Positions 9,496 to 17,408 of a stretch of 64,000 bases of DNA are shown piece after piece. The notes under the pieces are model-generated. The model saw only the letters and a program-made list of their open reading frames with translations, searched no databases and was not told the DNA's origin. The position numbers and the translations under genes are program-made. The first letter of the stretch is position 1, and the number at the start of each line of letters is the position of its first letter. The DNA lies in the NCBI RefSeq assembly GCF_002591895.1, contig NZ_NISX01000009.1:1-64000 (forward strand). Reading direction: 5' to 3'. The stretch is from Lacimicrobium alkaliphilum. GTDB taxonomy: Bacteria; Pseudomonadota; Gammaproteobacteria; Enterobacterales; Alteromonadaceae.

Positions 9496-10236
9496 TTAGC
9501 TCTCATCGGAAGAAAGCCAGATAACACTGGCCATTCTTCCCGTTTTACCATCTCGCCGATAAGAGAAGTAGCGTCTGGAGTCAGAATACGTGCAATACTC
9601 CCCACCAGAAACAGACATTACCCCCGCATGCTGTAAAATGCTTTTTGCAATAGCATAAATGTCGGCCCAATACTTACCCTGTTGAGCTGCTGGCTTAAAT
9701 GCTGAGGAAATTGACGGAAACATTTTCCTGACATCCTCACCCACTTCAAATGCGTCTGATCCAATAGCCGGTCCCAGCCAGGCCATATATTCACTGTTAG
9801 TTCCGGGCAGTACTTTGAGCGTGTTATCCAGTATACCTGCCGCCAACCCTCGCCAGCCGCAATGCACTGCCGCAACGGCCGTACCACCCTGTCGGCAAAG
9901 TAACACCGGCAAACAGTCTGCCGTCATCACTGCGCAACTCACGCCCGGCTCTGTCGCGATAGCGGCATCGGCTTGCTGGTTTTGCCGACTGGTTGGCGTC
10001 AAATGAATAACATGATTGCCATGAACCTGGTCCATCCACACTATCTGCTCAGATTGCGGTAACCGTCGACGATTGTGTATAACAGCCTCAGGATCATCAC
10101 CAACATGCATGCCAAGATTAAAGCTCTTGAAAGGCCCCTGACTAGCCCCACCCAGCCGGGTTGTGCTGTATGCCCGCACATTGCCTGGCGCTGGCCAATC
10201 AGGGACCAAAAACGGAGATTGCTCAGTCTTGTTCAT
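9496..10236 (-). CDS. pgeF: PgeF/YfiH laccase-domain purine nucleoside phosphorylase-like protein
   Basis: Cytoplasmic zinc enzyme of the YfiH (DUF152) family. Members act as purine nucleoside phosphorylase or adenosine deaminase, and in E. coli PgeF edits misincorporated L-Ser in peptidoglycan precursors. Conserved metal-site motifs are visible: NLGMHVGDDP, MTADCLPVL and HCGWRG. The ATG at 10236 gives 246 residues, close to the family size, and overlaps the end of rluD by 14 bases, so the pair is translationally linked. The rluD-pgeF-clpB order is conserved in gammaproteobacteria. Confidence 0.93.
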   Translation of the reverse strand: MNKTEQSPFLVPDWPAPGNVRAYSTTRLGGASQGPFKSFNLGMHVGDDPEAVIHNRRRLPQSEQIVWMDQVHGNHVIHLTPTSRQNQQADAAIATEPGVSCAVMTADCLPVLLCRQGGTAVAAVHCGWRGLAAGILDNTLKVLPGTNSEYMAWLGPAIGSDAFEVGEDVRKMFPSISSAFKPAAQQGKYWADIYAIAKSILQHAGVMSVSGGEYCTYSDSRRYFSYRRDGKTGRMASVIWLSSDES

Positions 10237-11191
10237 GTTCCTGATTGTCTTTTGCCAGTATAGCAAGCAGAGCTTGGATGTCGCCGGGCAACGGAGCCTG
10301 CCAGCTTAACCACTCGCCAGTAACAGGGTGAGCCAGTTCCAGTTGTGCCGCATGCAGTGCCTGGCGCCTGAAGTCTCTCAAAAACTGGCGCAATGTTTCA
10401 TCGGCAGATTTTGGTGGCCTCGGCCGTCCACCGTAAAGCGGATCACCAACAATAGGATGATGCAGGTGAGCCATATGCACCCGAATCTGATGCGTTCTTC
10501 CGGTCTCCAGCTTCAGGCGCAGATGGGTATGAGCGCGAAATTTCTGTTTAACCCTATAATGGGTCACAGCGGGCTTGCCCATTGTTCTGACCGCCATACT
10601 GGTGCGTTTTGTGTCATGACGCCCTATGGGCTCATCAATAATACCGCCGGCAACCATGGTACCGTTGACGACCGCCTCGTATTCCCGGCTAATTTCCCGG
10701 GCCTGAAGCTGCGTTACCAGATGGGTCTGTGCCGGTACCGTTTTCGCCACCACCATCAGCCCGGTGGTGTCTTTATCCAGACGGTGAACGATACCTGCTC
10801 TGGGCACGGCACCAATGTCAGGAACGTGATTCAGCAATGCATTGAGTAAAGTACCGTGTTGATTGCCTGCTCCCGGATGCACAACCAGATTAGCGGGTTT
10901 ATTGATCACCAGAATATGCTCATCTTCAAACTGGATATCCAGCTCAATATCTTCAGCCTGGTGCTGCTGTTGTTCCTGCAATTGCGCCTGAATATGCACA
11001 GCTTCGCCACCCAGCAGTTTTTCCCTGGGTTTATCCACCACCATGCCATTCACTTGTACGCAACCTGCCAGTATCCATTCTTTGATTCTGGAGCGGGAAT
11101 AATCGGGAAACACCTCGGCAAGCACCTGATCCAGTCTTTTGCCGATCAGGTTATCAGGCACAACAGCCTGTAATTCTATGGTTTGTTGCAT
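10223..11191 (-). CDS. rluD: 23S rRNA pseudouridine(1911/1915/1917) synthase
   Basis: Converts three uridines in helix 69 of 23S rRNA to pseudouridine. An N-terminal S4 RNA-binding domain (about residues 15-75) is followed by the RluA-type catalytic domain with the HRLDKDTTGLM motif that holds the catalytic Asp. I chose the ATG at 11191 because it matches family N termini; a TTG four codons upstream is possible but has no better ribosome binding site. The gene is divergent from bamD and overlaps pgeF, as in E. coli relatives. Confidence 0.95.
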   Translation of the reverse strand: MQQTIELQAVVPDNLIGKRLDQVLAEVFPDYSRSRIKEWILAGCVQVNGMVVDKPREKLLGGEAVHIQAQLQEQQQHQAEDIELDIQFEDEHILVINKPANLVVHPGAGNQHGTLLNALLNHVPDIGAVPRAGIVHRLDKDTTGLMVVAKTVPAQTHLVTQLQAREISREYEAVVNGTMVAGGIIDEPIGRHDTKRTSMAVRTMGKPAVTHYRVKQKFRAHTHLRLKLETGRTHQIRVHMAHLHHPIVGDPLYGGRPRPPKSADETLRQFLRDFRRQALHAAQLELAHPVTGEWLSWQAPLPGDIQALLAILAKDNQEHEQD

Positions 11192-11408
11192 CAAAAAGCC
11201 CAAGGGTCAAATAGACCCGCATCATATCATTATTAAGGATGTTAGTGACAATCCGGCTTGATGTCCTTTTAGGTGACCGGTGTTAGTGCATCGCTACACA
11301 CACTCAGGTAGAATATTGAAATACACTGGCACTTTTGAGACGAACTGCTGTCTACGCTGGCGGACTCAATACAATCGACAACATCGCATAGGCGAATATA
11401 AGAGAAAT

Positions 11409-12173
11409 ATGAATAATAGAGTTATTTCCATTGCCATAATACTATCCGCGGGCCTTATGCTCTCTGCCTGCTCAAGTTCTCCTGAAGATAAAGATATTGC
11501 TCTGGCGAACCAGGGCCCTAATGCGCTTTATGATAAGGCCAAGCAAAATATGGAAACCGGCAATTTCAATGCCGCAGCGCAAACGCTTAGCGCGCTGGAT
11601 TCCAGATACCCCTTTGGACCACTATCCCACCAGGTACAACTGGATTTGATCTACTCCTATTATAAAATCAGGGATACAGATCAGGCACTGGCCAATATCG
11701 ACCGTTTTTTGCGTCTCAATCCGAACCACTCAGATGTTGACTATGCACAATATATGCGTGGGCTGGTAAATATGGATGCCGGACGAAATGTGTTCCAGGA
11801 TTTTGTCGGCATAGACCGTGCTGACCGGGATCCCTCTAAGGCCCGCGAGGCCTTTGATGATTTTCGTCGTCTGATTGAGAAATATCCTGACAGCAAATAT
11901 GCCGCTGATGCGCAAAAACGCATGTTGTTTATTAAAGACAGACTGGCGAGGTATGAATTGGCCATCGCCAGCTACTACATGAAACGTCAGGCTTATGTGG
12001 CCGCCGCTAACAGAGGTAAATATGTACTGGAGAACTACCCAGACTCTCCACACCTTCAGCAGGCGCTGGAAATCATGGTGGAATGCTATGAACAGCTTGA
12101 TCTTCATGAACTGAAGAGTAATGCCCTGAAAACCTTACGACTTAATTTTCCTGATAGTAGCTACGTGAGCTAA
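11409..12173 (+). CDS. bamD: outer membrane assembly lipoprotein BamD
   Basis: Essential subunit of the BAM complex that inserts beta-barrel proteins into the outer membrane. The 254 residues start with a lipoprotein signal (LMLSAC lipobox) and continue with tetratricopeptide repeats, including the SRYPFGP segment typical of BamD. The ATG at 11409 puts the signal peptide at the N terminus; the frame stays open upstream but that part lacks signal-peptide character. The gene is divergent from rluD, the usual arrangement, and ends at a strong terminator. Confidence 0.95.
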   Translation: MNNRVISIAIILSAGLMLSACSSSPEDKDIALANQGPNALYDKAKQNMETGNFNAAAQTLSALDSRYPFGPLSHQVQLDLIYSYYKIRDTDQALANIDRFLRLNPNHSDVDYAQYMRGLVNMDAGRNVFQDFVGIDRADRDPSKAREAFDDFRRLIEKYPDSKYAADAQKRMLFIKDRLARYELAIASYYMKRQAYVAAANRGKYVLENYPDSPHLQQALEIMVECYEQLDLHELKSNALKTLRLNFPDSSYVS

Positions 12174-12188
12174 AAGCATCACGCACAA

Positions 12189-12216
12189 AAAACGCGCCTT
12201 TATGGCGCGTTTTTTG
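12189..12216. terminator. bidirectional rho-independent terminator between bamD and the anti-sigma gene
   Basis: The hairpin AACGCGCC / GGCGCGTT around TTTAT has A-rich sequence on the left and TTTTTT on the right. It can end bamD on the plus strand and the chrR-like gene on the minus strand. Confidence 0.9.
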
Positions 12217-12227
12217 TGTCTATAAGG

Positions 12228-12890
12228 TTATTTGAAAAACAGCTGACTGAATGGATTCAACAACCTGGCAATGCCCGATGTAAAGTGCAGAGGCTTGTCG
12301 AGAATACTGAAAACAAGACAACCTTCATCTGCTTCGGTATGAGGCGTATGAACGTGATCGCAACTGCGCTCAATAAAATCACCGGTATCATAATTCCTTA
12401 TACCATCGGAGAATTCGCCGTCCAGGACCAGGGTCAGCTCTGTTCCTCGGTGAGTATGCTCAGGAACAGACCCGCCTTTCTCCATATAGGTGAAATCCGC
12501 TCGGCCATCAATACCCAGGTCGACCCTGGCTTGCCAGAGTTTACCGGGCAAATGAGACCAGCCATTTATTTTGTCAGCGTACCGCTGCAAACTTCTTGGC
12601 AATACAAATTCTTTGCCATCCAGTTCCAGTTTCTTCTGCTTATACGACACTTCAATACCCGATGCTGCCGGCATCTGTAATATATTTGCCAACATGGTAT
12701 CAAACGCAGGATCCGGACTGGATTTCTCTGCCATCGCCTCTCTGGCGAGCTCCGCTTCAATTAACGTTAATTTTTGTTTGCATTGACGACACATGTCAGT
12801 GTGAGCCGCGATTATCAAGGCGACACCAGAATCACATTGTCCTTGTGCAAATTCAGACAACTGCTGTGAATTGGGGTGTAATTTAATCAT
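12228..12890 (-). CDS. chrR: ChrR-type zinc anti-sigma factor with cupin domain
   Basis: Cytoplasmic anti-sigma factor that holds the partner ECF sigma factor until singlet oxygen or related stress releases it. The N-terminal zinc site matches ChrR: His5, then His30-x3-Cys34-x2-Cys37 (AAHTDMCRQC). The C-terminal half is a ChrR-type cupin with the metal-ligand cluster PEHTHRGTE and a further His pair (VHTPH). It begins inside the 3' end of the sigma gene (8-base overlap), so the two are made together. Family length is typical at 220 residues. Confidence 0.9.
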   Translation of the reverse strand: MIKLHPNSQQLSEFAQGQCDSGVALIIAAHTDMCRQCKQKLTLIEAELAREAMAEKSSPDPAFDTMLANILQMPAASGIEVSYKQKKLELDGKEFVLPRSLQRYADKINGWSHLPGKLWQARVDLGIDGRADFTYMEKGGSVPEHTHRGTELTLVLDGEFSDGIRNYDTGDFIERSCDHVHTPHTEADEGCLVFSILDKPLHFTSGIARLLNPFSQLFFK

Positions 12891-13497
12891 CTTTTTCCAA
12901 CATCTCTCTCAATCGCTGCAATGCCAATCGGGTTCTCGACTTGACAGTTCCCAGTGGAATGCCTAATTCGTCTGCCACTTCTTGTTGAGACTTGCCTTCA
13001 ACGTAAATTGCTTCAATGACCGCCTTCTGCTTTACCGGTAACCCGGAAAAAAGTTGACCAACCTGTTCCAGTGTCACCTGGTGGTCCAGGCTTACCTCGG
13101 CATCAGACGCTGTTTGCTCACACAATACCGGCCACATGTCCTCCGAGCAGATGTCTTCCTTACGCTTTTGTTGCTTGCGCAACATGTCATAGCGAATATT
13201 CCGGGCTATAGTGAAGATCCAGGTTGATGGAGACCCCTTCTCTGCGTTGAACAAGTGTGCTTTCTGCCAGACATTGGCCAGAGTTTCCTGTACCAATTCC
13301 ATCGCCTGCGCTTCGTTTTTCATCTGCTTTAGTGCGTAAGATCTCACCCGGGGAGCAAAATAATGAAATATCTCAGCAAAAGAAGCTTTACAGCGTTCGC
13401 TGGCCACCGTCTGTAAGTATGTGGACATTTCATTTGCTATTTCAGGCCCGCTTGGCCTTTGTGTTTGCCTGGTTTCCAACTGAATCCCAACTAGCAT
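12883..13497 (-). CDS. ECF11-type RNA polymerase sigma factor (RpoE/RpoN-independent, ChrR partner)
   Basis: Extracytoplasmic-function sigma factor of 204 residues with region 2 (FAPRVRSYALKQM ... ELVQETLANVW ... STWIFTIARN) and region 4 (LPVKQKAVIEAIYVEGKSQQEVA ... GTVKSRTRLAL). Pairing with a ChrR cupin anti-sigma marks the ECF11 group, which answers singlet oxygen and organic peroxides in Rhodobacter, Vibrio and Shewanella. An autoregulatory promoter of the same class lies at 13529-13555. The start at 13497 follows GGTGG. Confidence 0.9.
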   Translation of the reverse strand: MLVGIQLETRQTQRPSGPEIANEMSTYLQTVASERCKASFAEIFHYFAPRVRSYALKQMKNEAQAMELVQETLANVWQKAHLFNAEKGSPSTWIFTIARNIRYDMLRKQQKRKEDICSEDMWPVLCEQTASDAEVSLDHQVTLEQVGQLFSGLPVKQKAVIEAIYVEGKSQQEVADELGIPLGTVKSRTRLALQRLREMLEKDD

Positions 13498-13528
13498 TGT
13501 TCCACCACTTTGATTGTATTTTCGATTT

Positions 13529-13555
13529 ATACGAGCGGTGGATCAAGAAAGATCA
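13529..13555 (-). promoter_or_regulatory. ECF11-type promoter of the sigma/anti-sigma operon
   Basis: On the minus strand TGATC (13551-13555) and CGTAT (13529-13533) are 17 bases apart, 32 bases upstream of the sigma gene. Two other copies of the same two-part element, with 16-base spacing, lie at 14168-14193 and 14232-14257. The -35 overlaps the last codon of the upstream LON-domain gene. Confidence 0.7.
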
Positions 13556-14143
13556 ATTTACTAATTGTGTCAGAAAATTGAGTACTTTGCGGCAATCTTT
13601 TTGATGTAGCAGTTCCTGCTTCAATGAAGCCTCTACGGGCACCAGTTCGAGCCAACGGAACATCACCCACAAAGGGTCTTCAAAATGGGGCTGTTGGTAC
13701 AAATTTCTGACATCAGGAAATTGATCAAATATTTGTTTTAGCTTTTGTTTCATTGGCACTATCGATTCCACGGGGACATCATATTGCCAGGCTTCTAACC
13801 AGCGACACTGACCCACTCGCAATCCATCAGGATCAGTGGAAATACTGTCAATCCAGAAATAGTCCAGTCCTTCCACTGTTATACCTAACAAGCCATCATC
13901 GAGCATATCAAAATCAGTAACTCTGACATGAGTGCCCATCGGATAAATATGCTGATTACTGTCCTTATCACCATGGGGGTTAATCATACAGATACCGAAC
14001 GCCAAGTTGCCGGCACACGCTTCTTTGACCATGCGCAGATAACGAGGCTCAAAGATGCGCAATGACATTTTTCCACCTGTCAGTATGTGGGCTGACAGGG
14101 GAAACAGCGCTAGTTGGTTATTCAGGCTTTTCAATGTAGTCAA
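13553..14143 (-). CDS. LON substrate-binding-domain protein
   Basis: A stand-alone LON N-terminal domain (PF02190-like) of about 196 residues without the Lon ATPase or protease. The family signature is present near the start: LALFPLSAHIL, then SLRIFEPRYLRMV. In other bacteria such proteins are of unknown function, perhaps substrate adaptors. A TTG at 14143 or 14131 must serve as start, because the first ATG (residue 25) would cut into the domain. An ECF11-type promoter lies 25 bases upstream and the gene ends inside the promoter of the sigma factor, so it seems to belong to that regulon. Confidence 0.82.
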   Translation of the reverse strand: MTTLKSLNNQLALFPLSAHILTGGKMSLRIFEPRYLRMVKEACAGNLAFGICMINPHGDKDSNQHIYPMGTHVRVTDFDMLDDGLLGITVEGLDYFWIDSISTDPDGLRVGQCRWLEAWQYDVPVESIVPMKQKLKQIFDQFPDVRNLYQQPHFEDPLWVMFRWLELVPVEASLKQELLHQKDCRKVLNFLTQLVN

Positions 14144-14167
14144 CTTATTAATTCAGGATACAGGGCA

Positions 14168-14193
14168 TTACGCCGCGATTAAGAAAAGGATCG
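14168..14193 (-). promoter_or_regulatory. ECF11-type promoter of the LON-domain gene
   Basis: On the minus strand CGATC (14189-14193) and CGTAA (14168-14172) are separated by 16 bases. The expected transcript would start about 20 bases before the TTG start of the LON-domain gene. It diverges from the promoter at 14232-14257. Confidence 0.62.
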
Positions 14194-14231
14194 AAATCAC
14201 CTGTTATTACCAGATACCTCAATTATCTTTA

Positions 14232-14257
14232 TGATCTCTATTCATTCATTGACGTAA
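14232..14257 (+). promoter_or_regulatory. ECF11-type promoter of the eight-gene lipid-modification operon
   Basis: TGATC (14232-14236) and CGTAA (14253-14257) are separated by 16 bases, 34 bases before the ATG of the SnoaL-like gene. Together with the divergent copy at 14168-14193 and the one before the sigma gene it defines a local consensus (T/C)GATC-N16/17-CGTA. Confidence 0.7.
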
Positions 14258-14291
14258 CTAGCCCTGTCAAATCAGGAAGTGTGTAAAACCT

Positions 14292-14711
14292 ATGATATCT
14301 GTTTTTTGTAAATTCTATGAAAATTTAAACGCCTCCTCATTGGCTGAATTGAACACGGTCTACACTCAGAACGTCAGGTTCATCGATCCGGTGGGTGAAC
14401 ACAATGGACTGGAAGCCTTACACAGCTACTTTGATAACCTGCTGGAAAACTGTACAACATGCCACTTTACCCTTCATCAGACTCAGCTGGTTGAGCAACA
14501 TGGGTTTGTTACCTGGACCATGGCTTTCAGCCATCCAAAGCTGATAAATGGCAAAACACTATGTCTGGAGGGTTGTAGTGAAATCAGGTTTTCTGCCGAC
14601 CAGAAGGTATGTTTTCAGCGTGATTACTACGACCTTGGTGCAATGCTCTATGAACACCTTCCTGTATTGGGTCCGGCAATTAAATGGTTAAAAAGAAGGT
14701 TGAATCAATGA
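14292..14711 (+). CDS. SnoaL-like / NTF2-fold protein
   Basis: A 139-residue protein with the NTF2-like fold (SnoaL family): N-terminal helix, the conserved VRFIDPVGEHNG turn, and a C-terminal beta sheet. Members bind small hydrophobic molecules or act as cyclases or isomerases. It is the first gene of the ECF11-controlled operon and its stop overlaps the next ATG (ATGA). Its role is unknown; context suggests work on an oxidised or modified fatty acyl group. Confidence 0.85.
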   Translation: MISVFCKFYENLNASSLAELNTVYTQNVRFIDPVGEHNGLEALHSYFDNLLENCTTCHFTLHQTQLVEQHGFVTWTMAFSHPKLINGKTLCLEGCSEIRFSADQKVCFQRDYYDLGAMLYEHLPVLGPAIKWLKRRLNQ

Positions 14712-15424
14712 AAAGCATACTGATTACCGGTGCCAGCTCGGGTATCGGCAGAGCTCTCGCCACAGAGGCCAGCAGCCGCGGTTATAAAGTGATCGCCTGC
14801 GGGCGCAACGAGAATAAACTTGATGAATTGAAACAAAGCTGCAGCGAAATTGAAATATTGATATTCGATGTAACAAAGTTGCAAAGCTGTGAAAAGGCGC
14901 TGGCGCAATATCAGCCTGATATTGCAGTACTTAACGCAGGTACCTGTGAATACGTGGATGTTGATGATTGGCAGCCGGACATGTTCAGAAGAGTTTTTGA
15001 AGCAAACTTTTTTGGCGTGGTGAACTGCCTGAAGCCGTTATTGGGGAGCATGAAACCCGGCAGTCAGATTGCTATCGTAGACAGCCTTGCCAGAGTACTG
15101 CCCTTCACCCGCAGTCAGGCATATGGAGCCAGCAAGAGCGCGGTGCATTACCTTACCAAGAGCCTGGAGGTAGACCTGACCGAACGAAAGATTAAGGTGC
15201 AGAGTGTTTCCCCGGGTTTCGTAGAGACCCCGCTAACAGAAAAAAATGATTTCGATATGCCGATGAAGATTACAGCCAGAAAAGCTGCTACAGCTATGCT
15301 CGACGGTCTGGAAAAAGGCCGGCGTAATATCTACTTTCCAACGCTGTTTGCGCTGTTTATCCGGCTACTTGGCAAGTTACCCGAACCATTGAAAGTGGCA
15401 CTGTGTAAAAGGATGAAGAAGTAA
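14708..15424 (+). CDS. short-chain dehydrogenase/reductase
   Basis: NAD(P)-dependent oxidoreductase, 238 residues. The Rossmann motif TGASSGIG is at the N terminus and the catalytic YGASK with an upstream Ser (VDSLARV) is in the middle. The start at 14708 overlaps the previous stop by four bases and the stop overlaps the next start (TAATG), showing translational coupling. In the equivalent Rhodobacter sigma-E and Vibrio/Shewanella ECF11 sets an SDR also sits beside CFA-like genes. Substrate not known. Confidence 0.9.
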   Translation: MKSILITGASSGIGRALATEASSRGYKVIACGRNENKLDELKQSCSEIEILIFDVTKLQSCEKALAQYQPDIAVLNAGTCEYVDVDDWQPDMFRRVFEANFFGVVNCLKPLLGSMKPGSQIAIVDSLARVLPFTRSQAYGASKSAVHYLTKSLEVDLTERKIKVQSVSPGFVETPLTEKNDFDMPMKITARKAATAMLDGLEKGRRNIYFPTLFALFIRLLGKLPEPLKVALCKRMKK

Positions 15425-16686
15425 TGGGAAGACGTATCGCCATTATTGGGAGTGGTATTTCCGGACTCGTTTGCGGCCATCTGTTGCACAGGCATCATGA
15501 TGTGACACTTTACGAAGCACAGGACTATATAGGTGGTCACACCCATACTGTTGACGTTGAGCTGCATGATCACAGCTATGCTATCGATACCGGTTTTATT
15601 GTTTTTAATGACTGGACTTACCCGAACTTTATCCGTCTGATGGACAAGCTAGGGGTTCACAAACAAGCGACAGAAATGAGCTTCAGTGTAAAAAACACCG
15701 GTAGCGGATTGGAGTATAACGGCAATAACCTTAACAGTCTGTTTGCACAGCGCCGCAACCTGTTCCGGCCATGGTTTTATCAGTTCTTAAGAGAAATTCT
15801 CAGGTTTAATAAAGCCTGCAAGCAGCTTCTGGAAAAAGATGCACATGCTATACCGTTAACCCTCGGCGACTTCTTACAACAACTGCGTTTCAGTGAAGCC
15901 TTTGCGCAAAACTATATTCTGCCAATGTGTGCGGCCATCTGGTCAGCCAGCCTGGACGATGCGCGGCAATTCCCGATGCGCTTCTTCCTGCAATTTTTCA
16001 ATAATCACGGACTCTTGAACGTCAGTCACCGTCCCCAGTGGTATACGCTGATTGGCGGCTCCAGAGCCTATATTGCCCCGATGATACAGGGGTTCGAAAA
16101 TAACATTTTGTTGAACAGCCCGGTTCAGAGCGTCAGTCAATCCACTAAGGGCTATAGCGTCAGCGCCGCCAATCAGCCTGATAAGGAGTTTGATGAAGTG
16201 ATTTTTGCCTGTCACAGTGATCAGGCGCTTGCTTTGTTAGCGACTCCCACGTCGTCCCAGAAAGAAATACTTGGTGCAATGCCCTATGCAAGCAATGAGG
16301 TAGTTTTACATACGGATACCAATCTGCTCCCCAAACGCACATTAGCCTGGGCCAGCTGGAACTACTTGCTTAAACATAACGCCGATACCAGGCAGCCCGC
16401 GTCGGTCACGTACAATATGAATATATTGCAGCGACTGAGGGCAGATACCACATTCTGCGTTACACTCAATAATACACAGGACATTGCACCGGGAAAAATT
16501 CTGCGTCAGTTCAGTTACAGCCATCCTCAATTCGACCTCAATGGCATTCAGGCCAGGAGCAGACGCAATGAGATTTGCGGTCAGGATGGTTTGCACTTTT
16601 GCGGCGCATATTGGTACAACGGCTTTCATGAAGATGGCGTACGCAGCGCTCTTGACGTATGTCAACGATTTGGAGCCAGTCTCTGA
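15424..16686 (+). CDS. FAD-dependent amine-oxidase-like oxidoreductase
   Basis: Flavoprotein of 420 residues with the dinucleotide-binding motif GSGISGL at residues 9-15 and the family's C-terminal FAD-contact segment (CGAYWYNGFHEDGVRSA). It belongs to the NAD(P)/FAD oxidoreductases that travel with DUF1365 and CFA-synthase genes (COG2907 type). In Rhodobacter a member of an equivalent set takes part in making furan fatty acids; that this enzyme desaturates a methylated fatty acyl chain is an inference. Coupled to both neighbours by one-base overlaps. Confidence 0.88.
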   Translation: MGRRIAIIGSGISGLVCGHLLHRHHDVTLYEAQDYIGGHTHTVDVELHDHSYAIDTGFIVFNDWTYPNFIRLMDKLGVHKQATEMSFSVKNTGSGLEYNGNNLNSLFAQRRNLFRPWFYQFLREILRFNKACKQLLEKDAHAIPLTLGDFLQQLRFSEAFAQNYILPMCAAIWSASLDDARQFPMRFFLQFFNNHGLLNVSHRPQWYTLIGGSRAYIAPMIQGFENNILLNSPVQSVSQSTKGYSVSAANQPDKEFDEVIFACHSDQALALLATPTSSQKEILGAMPYASNEVVLHTDTNLLPKRTLAWASWNYLLKHNADTRQPASVTYNMNILQRLRADTTFCVTLNNTQDIAPGKILRQFSYSHPQFDLNGIQARSRRNEICGQDGLHFCGAYWYNGFHEDGVRSALDVCQRFGASL

Positions 16687-17408
16687 TGCAAAGTGCGATA
16701 TACAAGGGGACAGTATGGCATCATCGACACCACCCCAAGGTACACCGCTTTTCCCATCATATAAGTCTGTTCTGGCTCGATCTGGAAAATCTTGAAAGAC
16801 TGGAACACGTCCGCGGTCTGTCATCAAAACGATGGGCGCCAGTATCCTTTCGCCGTAGCGATTATCTCACCAACCCTGAAAGGCCATTGCATCAGGCCGC
16901 ACTGGAAAAAATGTCGGCACTGGCTGACAAACCATTGCAGGGTAAGGTTTTTATGCTTGGCCAGTTGCGCCTTTTCGGGTTGTATTTCAGCCCGGTTAAT
17001 TTTTATTACCTTCAGCAGCAGGATGGCCAATTTACCCATGTACTGGCAGAAGTGAGCAATACACCGTGGAATGAAAGACATTACTATCTGGTGGATCTAA
17101 AAGACCCTCAGATCACGCCTAAAGCTTTTCATGTCTCACCATTCAATCCAATGGAAATGCATTATCACTGGCAGATTTCTCAGCCTGAAGAACATCTGAA
17201 GCTGGTCATTCGCTGCGATACCGATCAACGCCATTTTGATGCCGGACTGAGTTTACGAAAAAAATCTTTGAACTCAAAGACCCTGTTTCGCGTAATGCTA
17301 AGCACAATGACATTAAAAACCCTGGCAGGTATTTACTGGCACGCTCTGAGACTCTTTTTAAAAGGGGTGCCGGTTTACAGCCATACTGCGAAGGACAAGG
17401 AGCAATAA
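16686..17408 (+). CDS. DUF1365 family protein
   Basis: A 240-residue protein of the DUF1365 (COG3496) family, seen in motifs HRRHHPKVHRF-like at the start (WHHRHHPKVHRFSHH) and VNFYYLQQ...EVSNTPWNERHYY in the middle. The family occurs almost only beside FAD oxidoreductase and CFA-synthase genes, so a part in fatty-acid modification is likely, but its reaction is not established. Start at 16686 (TGATG overlap with the previous stop). Confidence 0.9.
   Translation: MQSAIYKGTVWHHRHHPKVHRFSHHISLFWLDLENLERLEHVRGLSSKRWAPVSFRRSDYLTNPERPLHQAALEKMSALADKPLQGKVFMLGQLRLFGLYFSPVNFYYLQQQDGQFTHVLAEVSNTPWNERHYYLVDLKDPQITPKAFHVSPFNPMEMHYHWQISQPEEHLKLVIRCDTDQRHFDAGLSLRKKSLNSKTLFRVMLSTMTLKTLAGIYWHALRLFLKGVPVYSHTAKDKEQ

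Noticed and set aside
11330..11380. A possible sigma-E (envelope stress) promoter before bamD (GAACTG then a weak -10)
   Set aside because: The -10 does not match TCTGA and the spacing fit is poor, so the match is at background level.
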